Below are positions 1-7,217 of a DNA stretch of 9,806 nucleotides, one piece after another (positions within the stretch are counted from its first letter, which is position 1; the number at the start of each line of letters is the position of its first letter). Source of the DNA: Spirochaetia bacterium UBA5550 (lineage in GTDB: Bacteria; Spirochaetota; UBA4802; UBA5550). Location of the stretch: positions 11,389-21,194 of the forward strand of contig DINC01000254.1 of assembly GCA_002425885.1 (NCBI GenBank), in the 5' to 3' direction. The position numbers were made by a program, and so were the translations under genes. The notes beneath the pieces are model-generated. The model saw only the letters and a program-made list of their open reading frames with translations. It ran no database searches and had not been told where the DNA came from.

Positions 1-2
1 CA

Positions 3-467
3 CTCCTTATAATTATCATTCTTTTGTCCTGCGGAGAGAAGAAAGATGAATTCAGGGAGAGGCTGAACTATTACAACAGCAAATACCGGTTCAGGATCAC
101 ATTCCCTGAAAACTGGCTTAACTACTCATCATTTGAAATTGATGAAATAATCGATCCTGATTTGAAGGTTAAAACAGTTTTTTTTGCTCTCCCCACAAGG
201 TCAAGGGACTGGCAGCCGATAAACCTCCCCGCAGGGTATGCTTCACTCTTCTCCATAAGAATATTTACGCCGCAGCAGTGGGACAGGTTCATCGAAAAAT
301 ACAGCAGCAATATTAAAGAGATAAACAATGCTGACCGCAAACTGGGGGAGAATAAATCGGCAGTTTTTATGATAAAAAATTCAACTTCAATCCCTGTTGA
401 TCTGTATCTTTTTATGAAGGATGTCAGAAGTATATCAGATACTTTCAGGATTGTGATTACGGAATAG
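3..467 (+). CDS. Small exported lipoprotein, 5' end cut by window edge
   Basis: The reading frame is open from the first complete codon of the window (position 3) to a TAG stop at 465-467. The first visible residues are a run of Leu and Ile ending in Leu-Leu-Ser-Cys, with the Cys codon at 30-32, followed by a charged GEKKDE stretch. This is the hydrophobic core and lipobox of a lipoprotein signal peptide, so the real start lies left of the window. An in-frame TTG at 24 sits inside the signal peptide and is not the start. The mature part is about 146 residues, acylated at the Cys. It opens with a YRFRITFPENW segment, a pattern seen in small lipoproteins with a PsbP/LpqN-like fold, but the resemblance is too short to name a family. 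Function is unknown. A terminator-like hairpin lies about 40 bp after the stop, so it is probably not co-transcribed with the barrel gene downstream. Confidence 0.75.
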   Translation, partial: LLIIIILLSCGEKKDEFRERLNYYNSKYRFRITFPENWLNYSSFEIDEIIDPDLKVKTVFFALPTRSRDWQPINLPAGYASLFSIRIFTPQQWDRFIEKYSSNIKEINNADRKLGENKSAVFMIKNSTSIPVDLYLFMKDVRSISDTFRIVITE

Positions 468-508
468 ATTAATACAGATTTTAAAAAAAGGTTGAAGGTC
501 TCCGGTCA

Positions 509-530
509 TCCGGCATAATTGCCGGACTTT
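509..530 (+). terminator. Possible intrinsic terminator after the lipoprotein gene
   Basis: A perfect 7-bp inverted repeat, TCCGGCA (509-515) and TGCCGGA (520-526), flanks a 4-base TAAT loop and is followed by CTTTAATAA. The stem is GC-rich and begins about 40 bp after the stop codon at 467. The T tract is short (three T), so termination may be partial or Rho-assisted. Confidence 0.4.
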
Positions 531-563
531 AATAAAAGAATATTTTTATAAAGATGCATATTA

Positions 564-590
564 TCAGGATGGTCTGCTTTTACATCCTGA
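564..590. repeat. 8-bp inverted repeat upstream of the barrel gene
   Basis: TCAGGATG (564-571) and CATCCTGA (583-590) are perfect reverse complements separated by 11 bases. The repeat ends 35 bp before the ATG at 626. A TATAAA box at 547-552 lies just upstream, with no convincing -35 partner at normal spacing. If transcription starts near 555-560, the repeat would be a stem-loop in the 5' untranslated leader. Otherwise it could be an operator for a dimeric repressor. There is no T tract after it on the plus strand, so it does not look like a terminator. Confidence 0.45.
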
Positions 591-625
591 AAAAATAACA
601 GGAGTTAACCAAACGGAGGTTTTTC

Positions 626-1285
626 ATGAAAAAAATTATGACTTTAATAGCTGCTCTGACAATGCTTATCCCGGCTGTTCTTTCAGCACAGGAGCCGGCA
701 TCAGACCGTGTCACAATATCAAGAGAGAAAAACGTATTCACTAATCCATCAGATAACGAGTTTATTGGAAAGATCGGTACCGGCTATGCTAAAGATCCCG
801 GTGAATTCGGACTCGATGTCAGCCTCAACTATATTTACAATCTTGATCCTGTTTTTGTTTTCGGCTTTGAAGCTGATTTTTTCTGGGTAAGCTGGTCAAA
901 CAAACTGGGGGATATTGAAGCAGGCGGAGGAACTGATGCTTCGTTAAAGGCTGAAACAAATTTATATACATTCCCTCTGCTTGCAAATGCGCAGGTCAGG
1001 TTCCCTTTTCTCAGGAATAAAATCTATGTTGAACCTTCTTTAACAGTGGGGCTTGGTTACGCTTTCATGATACTGGATTATACTTCTGATACTGAAGACG
1101 GAAATGATCTTTACACAGGTTTCGCATGGCAGGTTTACGGCTCAGTTGCGCGCAAACTCCATGAAAATTCAGCAGTAGATTTTGTACTGGACCTTGGCTA
1201 CAGAAGTATTAAACCTGATAAAGATAATATTGAGGTCGACATGTCCGGTGTGATCGCAAGACTGGGTGTGAGGCTATACATCTGA
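626..1285 (+). CDS. Outer-membrane beta-barrel-like protein
   Basis: This gene encodes a 219-residue exported protein. The ATG at 626 has a good ribosome site, GGAGG at 615-619, six bases upstream. Residues 1-21 form a Sec signal peptide (MKK, hydrophobic core, likely cleavage after Leu-Ser-Ala before Gln22). The rest alternates polar and hydrophobic residues in short segments rich in Gly, Tyr, Phe and Trp, separated by charged turns. It ends GVRLYI, an amphipathic strand with an aromatic and a hydrophobic last residue, as in many outer-membrane barrels. The size suits an 8-10-strand barrel (OmpW/OmpA-N-like), but no specific family is recognised. The next gene begins 32 bp downstream with no terminator between, so it may be the first gene of the transport and prenylation operon. 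A role as the outer-membrane route for the transporter's substrate is inference; a structural barrel is the alternative. Confidence 0.7.
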   Translation: MKKIMTLIAALTMLIPAVLSAQEPASDRVTISREKNVFTNPSDNEFIGKIGTGYAKDPGEFGLDVSLNYIYNLDPVFVFGFEADFFWVSWSNKLGDIEAGGGTDASLKAETNLYTFPLLANAQVRFPFLRNKIYVEPSLTVGLGYAFMILDYTSDTEDGNDLYTGFAWQVYGSVARKLHENSAVDFVLDLGYRSIKPDKDNIEVDMSGVIARLGVRLYI

Positions 1286-1317
1286 CGGCAGATGCCTTTA
1301 CCTGAAACGGAGCTTGC

Positions 1318-2244
1318 ATGAAAAAAAAATTATTATTAATTACCGCTTTCCTTTTAATACTTTCCTCATGTAAGCAGGAAAGCGGGAAAATAAAGTTAGG
1401 GATACTGCCGGTTATCGACACGCTCCCGCTTATAGTTGCCGACTCGGAAGGACTTTTTAAAGCAGAGGGGATTGATGTTGAACTCGTGGTATTCAACAGT
1501 GCTCTGGAAAAGGAGTCGGCTCTCACATCCGGGGGGCTTGACGGCTCCTTCGGAGACCTTATCACATCACTTCTGCAAATCAAAAACGATACCGGCTCTA
1601 AACTTGTAATTGAATCATCACATACATCAAAGAACAACAGGATGTTCGCTCTCCTTTCATCTCCGGATTCCGGGATTGACAGCCTGGATAAAATCGGGAA
1701 CAGTGAAGTAGCAATATCGATGGGCTCCATCATTGAATTCTTTCTCGACAGGATTCTTGTTTCAAAGGGTATTGATCCCTCAAAAATAAAAAGAGTCGAG
1801 GTCAAAGCTATTCCGATCCGCATGCAGATGCTCATGTCAAACTCACTCAATCTTGCGCTGATCCCTGAACCGCTTGCAAGCAAAGCTGTGAAAGACGGCG
1901 CAAAAATTCTTGCGGATGATACAGATATGGACACAACTGCAACTGTAATTATCTTCAGGGAGAGTTTCCTTTCAAAAAACAGTGACTCTATGAAAAAATT
2001 CTTCGCTGCATATAATAAAAGCGTTGAAAGTATAAACAGCTCCCCTGAAAAATACAAAAATCTCATGGTTGAAAAGATGCGCCTCCCTGCTGACATAAAA
2101 GATTCATTCAGGGTTCCTGTATACAACAACGCGCATCTTCCTCTTGAGAAAGACGTTATGCTGGTTTATGACTGGATGAAGAGTAAAGGTATGATTACAC
2201 AGCCCATTGATTACAGCAAGATAACATGGTCTCCGCAGAAGTGA
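1318..2244 (+). CDS. ABC transporter substrate-binding lipoprotein, NMT1/SsuA-like
   Basis: This 308-residue protein is the periplasmic binding component of an ABC importer. Its ATG at 1318 has GGAG at 1309-1312. Residues 1-17 are a lipoprotein signal peptide and the lipobox Leu15-Ser-Ser-Cys18 gives an acylated, membrane-tethered protein. The mature part starts with the NMT1/SsuA/TauA hallmark: a first strand KIKLGILPV, a TLPLIVADSEGLF segment (residues 35-47) and GIDVEL, followed by a SGGLDGSFGD ligand-loop region (71-80). Known members of this superfamily bind sulfonates, nitrate, thiamine pyrimidines or aromatic acids, so the fold does not fix the ligand. The ATPase gene begins inside its last codons, which supports translational coupling. 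The link with the permease-UbiA fusion downstream makes a quinone-headgroup precursor an attractive ligand, but this is inferred from context only. Confidence 0.85.
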   Translation: MKKKLLLITAFLLILSSCKQESGKIKLGILPVIDTLPLIVADSEGLFKAEGIDVELVVFNSALEKESALTSGGLDGSFGDLITSLLQIKNDTGSKLVIESSHTSKNNRMFALLSSPDSGIDSLDKIGNSEVAISMGSIIEFFLDRILVSKGIDPSKIKRVEVKAIPIRMQMLMSNSLNLALIPEPLASKAVKDGAKILADDTDMDTTATVIIFRESFLSKNSDSMKKFFAAYNKSVESINSSPEKYKNLMVEKMRLPADIKDSFRVPVYNNAHLPLEKDVMLVYDWMKSKGMITQPIDYSKITWSPQK

Positions 2245-2972
2245 TCCGGGCAGAATCTGTAACAAAAAATTTTTCCGGGAACACGGTTTTAAGTGACATC
2301 TCCTTTATTCTTAAACAGGGGATGTCACTTTCAGTTATAGGCCCCTCCGGATGCGGGAAGACCACACTCCTTTACATTATTTCCGGACTCACACCCCCCT
2401 CATCCGGCAGAGTTCTCATTGATGACCGCGAAGTCAGGGGTACAGAGAGCCGCACCGCTTTCATTCTTCAGGATTACGGGCTTCTGCCATGGAAGAGTGT
2501 TCTTCACAATGTTGAACTGGGTATGAAGATACGGGGTATCCCTTCTGAAGAAAGGAGAGAATCCGCCATAAGAATACTCTCAGATCTGGGGATAGCTTCT
2601 CATATAGAGAGATACCCGGCAAACTTAAGCGGCGGCGAAAAACAGCGGGTTGCCATTGCACGGGCACTTGCAGCAGGGCCGGAGATACTCCTTATGGATG
2701 AACCTTTCTCTTCACTGGACACTCTCACAAGGGAGAGGCTTCAATACACCATGAGCGATCTCCAGAGAGAACGCGGGCTCACAATGATAACAGTGACCCA
2801 CAGCATTGAGGAGGCTGTTTTCCTTGGTGACGAGATCATGGTAATGACAACAGGGCCCGGCTCAGCAAACAGGATAATTAAAAACCGGGACCGCAGAACA
2901 AGGGGATTCCGAAACTCCGGTTCTTTCTTTAAGACCTGCAGCACAATCAGAAGGAGCATCGAAAAAGGTTGA
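2226..2972 (+). CDS. ABC transporter ATP-binding protein, SsuB/TauB-like
   Basis: This 248-residue protein is the cytoplasmic ATPase that drives the importer. All motifs are intact: Walker A GPSGCGKTT (39-47), Q-loop Gln82 in LQDYGLLPW, signature LSGGEKQ (134-140), Walker B ILLMDEP (154-160) with catalytic Glu159, D-loop SSLD (162-165) and the H-loop His192. The tail (GFRNSGSFF...CSTIRR) matches the C-terminal extension common in nitrate/sulfonate-type ATPases. The ATG at 2226 overlaps the binding-protein gene by 19 bases. A GTG at 2241 (codon 6) would overlap the upstream stop by only four bases as GTGA. Neither has a strong ribosome site, so both starts are possible and re-initiation after the upstream stop is likely. 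Its TGA at 2970-2972 overlaps the TTG start of the permease-prenyltransferase gene. Confidence 0.93.
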   Translation: MVSAEVIRAESVTKNFSGNTVLSDISFILKQGMSLSVIGPSGCGKTTLLYIISGLTPPSSGRVLIDDREVRGTESRTAFILQDYGLLPWKSVLHNVELGMKIRGIPSEERRESAIRILSDLGIASHIERYPANLSGGEKQRVAIARALAAGPEILLMDEPFSSLDTLTRERLQYTMSDLQRERGLTMITVTHSIEEAVFLGDEIMVMTTGPGSANRIIKNRDRRTRGFRNSGSFFKTCSTIRRSIEKG

Positions 2973-4609
2973 AACAGAAAATTCCGTTTTTCAGTATACT
3001 GACTGCACTTGCAGCGACATTTATCATCTGGAAGACTGCGGCAATTCTCGCATCATCGCCGATTCTCCCTCACCCGGAGATTGTACTTGCAAGATTTATT
3101 GAAGAAGCCTGTACCTCAACTTTCTGGCTCCACTTCAGCATAAGCCTGCGGCGTGTATGCCTGAGTATTCTACTCTCATGGATTATAGCCTTCCCTCTTG
3201 GTGCGGCCCTGGGCTACAGCAGGACACTGGACAGAATTTTTGCTCCGCTGATCTTCATGGCCTACCCTGTACCAAAGATGGTGCTTCTCCCTGTAATCGT
3301 TCTCCTTTTCGGTCTTGGCGACATTTCAAAAATCGTACTTATAACATTAATTCTATTCTTCCAGGTACTTGTATCAACAAGGGACGGGGTAAGAGCAATA
3401 AACACCAGGTATTACGATTCAGTTGAGTCTATGGGGGGGACACGGTATGACATATACAGACATGTAGTGTTCCCAGCAGCTCTGCCCCACAGCTTTACTG
3501 CAATAAGGATATCCACAGGGACAGCAATTTCTGTTCTCTTTTTCGCGGAATCCTTTGCCACAACAACAGGACTGGGATACCTGATCATGGATGCCTGGGC
3601 CCGGGCTGATTATGTGATGATCTTCGTGGGGATTACAGGCATGAGTCTCATGGGACTGGGACTTTATATGATTGTTGCTCTTCTCGAAAAGAAAGCCTGT
3701 TCATGGACCTTTGCTGATGCAGAGGAACCGGCGAATGAAAGAATCGCAATAATAGAAAAAACTGTAACCTACTCCAAAATGATAAAGCTATCTCATACAG
3801 TCTTTGCTCTCCCCTTTGCACTTTCAGGCCTTGTGCTTGCAATCAGAGAAAAACCGGTTACTGCTGAAATGGTCTTCTGGATCATAATAGCAATGATCGG
3901 GGGGAGATCCGCTGCAATGGGATTTAACAGGATTGCGGATGCTGACATCGATGCGGGGAACCCCAGGACAGCAGTAAGGGAGATACCTTCAGGCGCAATA
4001 ACACGGAATGAGGCTCTTGCATTTACAATCTTTTCTTCAGTACTCCTTGTATTCGCTGCGGCGATGCTTTCAAAGGTATGCTTTATACTTTCATTTCCGC
4101 TGCTTATTGTTTTATTCTTCTACTCATACACAAAACGCTTTACATGGCTTGCTCATATATACTTAGGCTTTGCAATCGGCCTTGCACCGGTTGCAGTGTG
4201 GATCGCAATCGTAGGGATGCCGGGAGTATCAATTATGCTCCTTGCGTTTGCACTGATGACTCATATCGCCGGATTCGACATACTCTACTCCTGCCAGGAC
4301 TACGAATTTGACAGGCAGAACAATCTCTTTTCAATCCCTTCAAGGTTCGGAATAAAGAGAGCCTTTACAATCTCATCAGCCCTGCATATTACAAGTGTTA
4401 TGCTGCTGGCCTCTCTCTATTTCACAGCTGGATTCGGAGTATGGTACTTTGCCTTCATCATTATAATAGCGGTTCTCTTTATCGTGGAGCACAGGATTGT
4501 CAAGCCCGATGACATCACACATATTGATATTGCTTTTTTCAATATAAACAGTATTATATCAGTACTTGTGTTTGCCGCGATTCTTACAGGGTATCTCACA
4601 GGGGGCTGA
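2969..4609 (+). CDS. ABC permease fused to MqnP-type UbiA prenyltransferase
   Basis: This single 546-residue reading frame contains two complete membrane proteins. Residues 1 to about 245 are a BPD_transp_1 permease of the SsuC/NitT type, with about six helices. Its coupling (EAA) loop is at 150-174, with SMGG and then VVFPAALP. Residues about 262-546 are a UbiA-family prenyltransferase with both Asp-rich motifs: N320-xxx-D324-xxx-D328, followed by NPRTAVREIPSG, and D437...Y440...D444-xxx-D448, followed by SIPSRFG. SHTVFALPFALSG (275-287) and YTKRFTWLAH (387-396) are also typical of MqnP, the futalosine-pathway enzyme that prenylates 1,4-dihydroxy-6-naphthoate. The charged linker (about 240-265) should be cytoplasmic, the side on which the UbiA active site lies. 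The TTG start at 2969 overlaps the ATPase stop, with AAGGAG at 2951-2956. No convincing start with a ribosome site lies near the domain junction, so one fused polypeptide is expected. Confidence 0.9.
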   Translation: MKQKIPFFSILTALAATFIIWKTAAILASSPILPHPEIVLARFIEEACTSTFWLHFSISLRRVCLSILLSWIIAFPLGAALGYSRTLDRIFAPLIFMAYPVPKMVLLPVIVLLFGLGDISKIVLITLILFFQVLVSTRDGVRAINTRYYDSVESMGGTRYDIYRHVVFPAALPHSFTAIRISTGTAISVLFFAESFATTTGLGYLIMDAWARADYVMIFVGITGMSLMGLGLYMIVALLEKKACSWTFADAEEPANERIAIIEKTVTYSKMIKLSHTVFALPFALSGLVLAIREKPVTAEMVFWIIIAMIGGRSAAMGFNRIADADIDAGNPRTAVREIPSGAITRNEALAFTIFSSVLLVFAAAMLSKVCFILSFPLLIVLFFYSYTKRFTWLAHIYLGFAIGLAPVAVWIAIVGMPGVSIMLLAFALMTHIAGFDILYSCQDYEFDRQNNLFSIPSRFGIKRAFTISSALHITSVMLLASLYFTAGFGVWYFAFIIIIAVLFIVEHRIVKPDDITHIDIAFFNINSIISVLVFAAILTGYLTGG

Positions 4610-4613
4610 CATT

Positions 4614-5201
4614 ATGAAAAAAATTATTGCAGGTGTAACGGGCGCTTCAGGCAGCATTTACGCAAAAAATTTTATAAAGAGGGCCGCTTATCTTGGTATA
4701 GACCTCAGGCTGGTGGCAAGCAACATGGGCGCTTCTGTCTTCAAACATGAAACAGGTGAATCTATCTCTGATTATATTAAAGGGATTAAAGGGAGCCCGG
4801 ATTGCAATGGAGATATTACCCTTTATGATAACAGCTATATGTTTGCAGATATTGCAAGCGGTTCATGCCGCACAGAGGGGATGGTCATAATTCCCTGCTC
4901 GGTCAGGACATTGGCCGGTGTTGCTAACGGTATGGCGGGAACACTCCTTGAGCGCGCTGCGGATGTCACGCTCAAGGAAGGGAGAAGGCTTATCCTCGCT
5001 GTGAGAGAGACCCCGCTGAGTCTTATTCACCTGCGCAACATGACTCTTGCAGCGGAGGCCGGAGCCGTGATACTCCCTGCTGCACCGGGTTTCTATCACT
5101 CCCCAACATCAATTGATGAACTTGCTGATTTTATCACAGGAAAAATTTTTGATCAGCTTAACATAGAACATGGCCTTGATACGGCCTGGAAAAGTATATA
5201 A
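4614..5201 (+). CDS. ubiX: UbiX-family flavin prenyltransferase
   Basis: This 195-residue cytoplasmic enzyme makes prenylated FMN from FMN and a dimethylallyl phosphate, the cofactor of UbiD decarboxylases. The N-terminus has the Rossmann-like IIAGVTGASGSIYA segment (4-17). Further hallmarks are PCSVRTLAGVANG (94-106), RAADVTLKE (114-122), RETPL (131-135), HLRNM (139-143) and PAAPGFYHSP near 155-164. Length matches the family. I chose the ATG at 4614 because the family begins directly with this MKKIIAGVTG segment. It lies four bases after the upstream stop with a G-rich ribosome-binding stretch at 4601-4605; an upstream in-frame start at 4566 would add 16 residues inside the preceding gene. 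Its position between the prenyltransferase and ubiD shows it serves the decarboxylase downstream; in menaquinone pathways this role is also called MqnM. Confidence 0.95.
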   Translation: MKKIIAGVTGASGSIYAKNFIKRAAYLGIDLRLVASNMGASVFKHETGESISDYIKGIKGSPDCNGDITLYDNSYMFADIASGSCRTEGMVIIPCSVRTLAGVANGMAGTLLERAADVTLKEGRRLILAVRETPLSLIHLRNMTLAAEAGAVILPAAPGFYHSPTSIDELADFITGKIFDQLNIEHGLDTAWKSI

Positions 5202-5214
5202 ACGGACAAACTGA

Positions 5215-7044
5215 ATGAAAAAAAATTACCGCAATATCCATGAATTTATAGATGAGCTTGAACGGGCAGGTGAACTCATCCGTTTCAAAGAACCTGTTTC
5301 AAGCAGGCTTGAAATAACTGAAATAACAGACCGCATGTCGAAACTCCCCGGCGGAGGGAAGGCAATACTTTTTGAGAATGTAAAAGATTCGGAATTTCCC
5401 GTGCTGATGAACCAGTTCGGAAGCATCAGAAGAATCAACATGGCGCTGGGCAGCGAATCCCTTGATGATCTTGCCGGGAGACTCCAGGCTATCATAAACA
5501 TGAAACCGCCGAAATCTTTTATGGAAAAAGTCAGACTGCTCCCTGAACTTTTAAAATACTCCAGGTTTCTTCCACGGACCCATAGAGGGAAAGCACCGTG
5601 TCAGGAGGTTATACTCAAAGGTGATGATATTGACCTGACAAAAATCCCTGTTCTATTCTGCTGGCCCGATGACGGCGGCCCATTTGTGACTCTTCCGGTT
5701 GTGTTTACAAAAGGACTGTCTGATGGGAAGAGAAACGCCGGGATGTACAGGATGCAGATCTTTGACAGAAACACAACAGGTATGCACTGGCATATACACA
5801 AGGACGGCGCTCACCACTACCATGAATATTTAAAAGCAGGGAAGAGGATGGAGGTTGCAGTGGCTATCGGAACAGAACCCGCTGTTACATATTCAGCAAC
5901 AGCCCCCATGCCGCGCGGAATTGACGAGATGCTCCTTGCGGGATTTATAAGGCGCGCCCCGGTAAAGATGACTAAATGCCTTACAGTCGGGCTTGAAGTC
6001 CCGGCTGAGGCTGAATTCATAATCGAGGGTTATGTTGACCCCGGCGAACTGAGAGTTGAGGGGCCTTTCGGTGATCACACAGGATACTATTCACTCAAAG
6101 GGGATTACCCGGTTTTTCATGTTACAGCAATAACCCACAGGAAGAATGCAGTTTACAGCGCAACCATTGTAGGTAAGCCCCCCATGGAGGACTGCTTCAT
6201 GGCCCTGGCAACTGAAAGACTTTTTCTCCCCATGATAAAAACCGTGCTCCCTGAAATTAAAGATTATATGCTCCCCTGGGAGGGTGTTTTCCACAATATA
6301 GCAGTTGTTGCAATTGATAAGGAGTTCCCTCACCACGCGGGTAAGGTAATGAACGGTATGTGGGGCTCCGGCCAGATGAGCTTTGCAAAAATTCTTGTGA
6401 TGATTGATGACGAAAAACTTCTATACGACAGAGGAAAACTTATCAGGCATATACTTGATACTATTGATCTCCATGATGATGTGACTCTCACTAAAGGTAT
6501 ACTGGATGTACTGGATCACTCAGCTGAAAAACCTTTGTATGGATCAAAACTTGGAATAGACGCAACAGCAAGAATTGCCGGGGAGGAACCTCGCTCAGTA
6601 GAAGCTATTCACGGTTCAATGAACAGCACGGCCCTTACGCATGAATTTGCTCAGCTTGACGAAGGCTTTACCGGAGCAGTTTCAGTTCTTGATGAATGCA
6701 GAAACAGGGTTATACTCCTTAATGCAAAAAAAGGGAGCGGAAAAAATTCACAGTTTTTCATAAACAGAATCAGAAACAGTTCCTTGAAAAACCAGGGTAT
6801 CTTCGTAATACTTGACTCCGGCATTGAATTGAAAAACTATTCCGCTGTCTTGTGGAAAGTCTTCAATAATGTTGACCCCGCCCGTGATATGGTACTGGAG
6901 AAAGGGTGCGTAATTATAGACGCAACGAAAAAAGGGATCGCAGACGGGCATTCCCGCGAATGGCCTGATGACATAGAGATGTCTGAAGATGTGAAAAAGA
7001 TAGTGGATGAGATGCTTGCGGGAAACAGAGAATTTCTCATGTAA
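5215..7044 (+). CDS. UbiD-family decarboxylase, menaquinone (MqnL-like) type
   Basis: This 609-residue cytoplasmic enzyme is a prFMN- and divalent-metal-dependent decarboxylase. In the futalosine route it removes the carboxyl group from prenylated 1,4-dihydroxy-6-naphthoate. Conserved landmarks are NQFGS (66-70), NAGMYR (174-179), a His-rich GMHWHIHKDGAHHYH segment (189-203), EPAVTYSATAP (221-231), RGIDE (234-238) and EGPFGDHTGYY (282-292). Asn174 and Glu238 are the expected metal ligands. Arg179, Glu282 and Asp287 align by spacing with the Arg-Glu-Glu/Asp catalytic set of UbiD and Fdc1. About 600 residues is the length of the long menaquinone-type forms, longer than E. coli UbiD (about 500). 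It follows ubiX by 13 bp. The ribosome site is weak, so coupling to ubiX is likely. The substrate is assigned from neighbours; another aromatic acid cannot be excluded. Confidence 0.92.
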   Translation: MKKNYRNIHEFIDELERAGELIRFKEPVSSRLEITEITDRMSKLPGGGKAILFENVKDSEFPVLMNQFGSIRRINMALGSESLDDLAGRLQAIINMKPPKSFMEKVRLLPELLKYSRFLPRTHRGKAPCQEVILKGDDIDLTKIPVLFCWPDDGGPFVTLPVVFTKGLSDGKRNAGMYRMQIFDRNTTGMHWHIHKDGAHHYHEYLKAGKRMEVAVAIGTEPAVTYSATAPMPRGIDEMLLAGFIRRAPVKMTKCLTVGLEVPAEAEFIIEGYVDPGELRVEGPFGDHTGYYSLKGDYPVFHVTAITHRKNAVYSATIVGKPPMEDCFMALATERLFLPMIKTVLPEIKDYMLPWEGVFHNIAVVAIDKEFPHHAGKVMNGMWGSGQMSFAKILVMIDDEKLLYDRGKLIRHILDTIDLHDDVTLTKGILDVLDHSAEKPLYGSKLGIDATARIAGEEPRSVEAIHGSMNSTALTHEFAQLDEGFTGAVSVLDECRNRVILLNAKKGSGKNSQFFINRIRNSSLKNQGIFVILDSGIELKNYSAVLWKVFNNVDPARDMVLEKGCVIIDATKKGIADGHSREWPDDIEMSEDVKKIVDEMLAGNREFLM

Positions 7045-7217
7045 ACCTCTCATTCTTTGCTTAAATTGAGCGGTTAAACATTTATTACCACATAACAAAA
7101 CGCAGGTGAAATTCATCTGTGAGATAGGATCCATCTCTTTGCAAGGCACATATAAAAAAACGGGCCTGAGAGTGTGACAGTTGTCTTATTATACAGAATC
7201 AAAACAGAGGTAGAAAA
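7045..7217. other. Intergenic spacer between ubiD and hydrolase genes
   Basis: This 173-bp spacer holds no open frame with a ribosome site. GAGAT (7121-7125) and ATCTC (7133-7137) form a short inverted repeat around AGGATCC, followed by only three T, which is too weak to call a terminator. TATTAT at 7187-7192 could be a -10 element for the hydrolase gene, but only a poor CTGAGA lies near the -35 position. The length and the change in base composition suggest a separate transcription unit begins here. Confidence 0.4.

Noticed and set aside
1209..2129. A long open frame (306 codons) on the minus strand opposite the binding-protein gene.
   Set aside because: It is antisense to a clearly recognisable lipoprotein binding protein, has a Ser-rich low-complexity translation, no family features and no good ribosome site; it is a shadow frame.
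2871..2972. The ATPase C-terminus looked basic and low in hydrophobicity, as if frameshifted.
   Set aside because: The GFRNSGSFF...CSTIRR pattern fits the known tail of nitrate/sulfonate-type ATPases in the same frame, and the other frames give no better match.
3722..3781. A possible separate start for the UbiA domain near the fusion junction (AGAGGA at 3720-3725 with an ATG about 3736).
   Set aside because: That ATG is out of frame with the UbiA domain and meets a stop after a few codons. The first in-frame ATG (residue 271) has no ribosome site and would cut the domain's first segment.
6058..6091. Asp287 in place of the third Glu of the Fdc1 catalytic set in the UbiD protein.
   Set aside because: Asp at this place (EGPFGDHTGYY) is the usual form in bacterial UbiD enzymes, so it is not an anomaly.
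7121..7137. GAGAT-AGGATCC-ATCTC as a terminator for the operon.
   Set aside because: The stem is only five mostly weak base pairs and is followed by just three T, which does not support an intrinsic terminator.
6748..7149. A 133-codon minus-strand frame across the end of ubiD and the spacer after it.
   Set aside because: It mostly mirrors the conserved ubiD coding strand, and its translation has no recognisable domain or signal.
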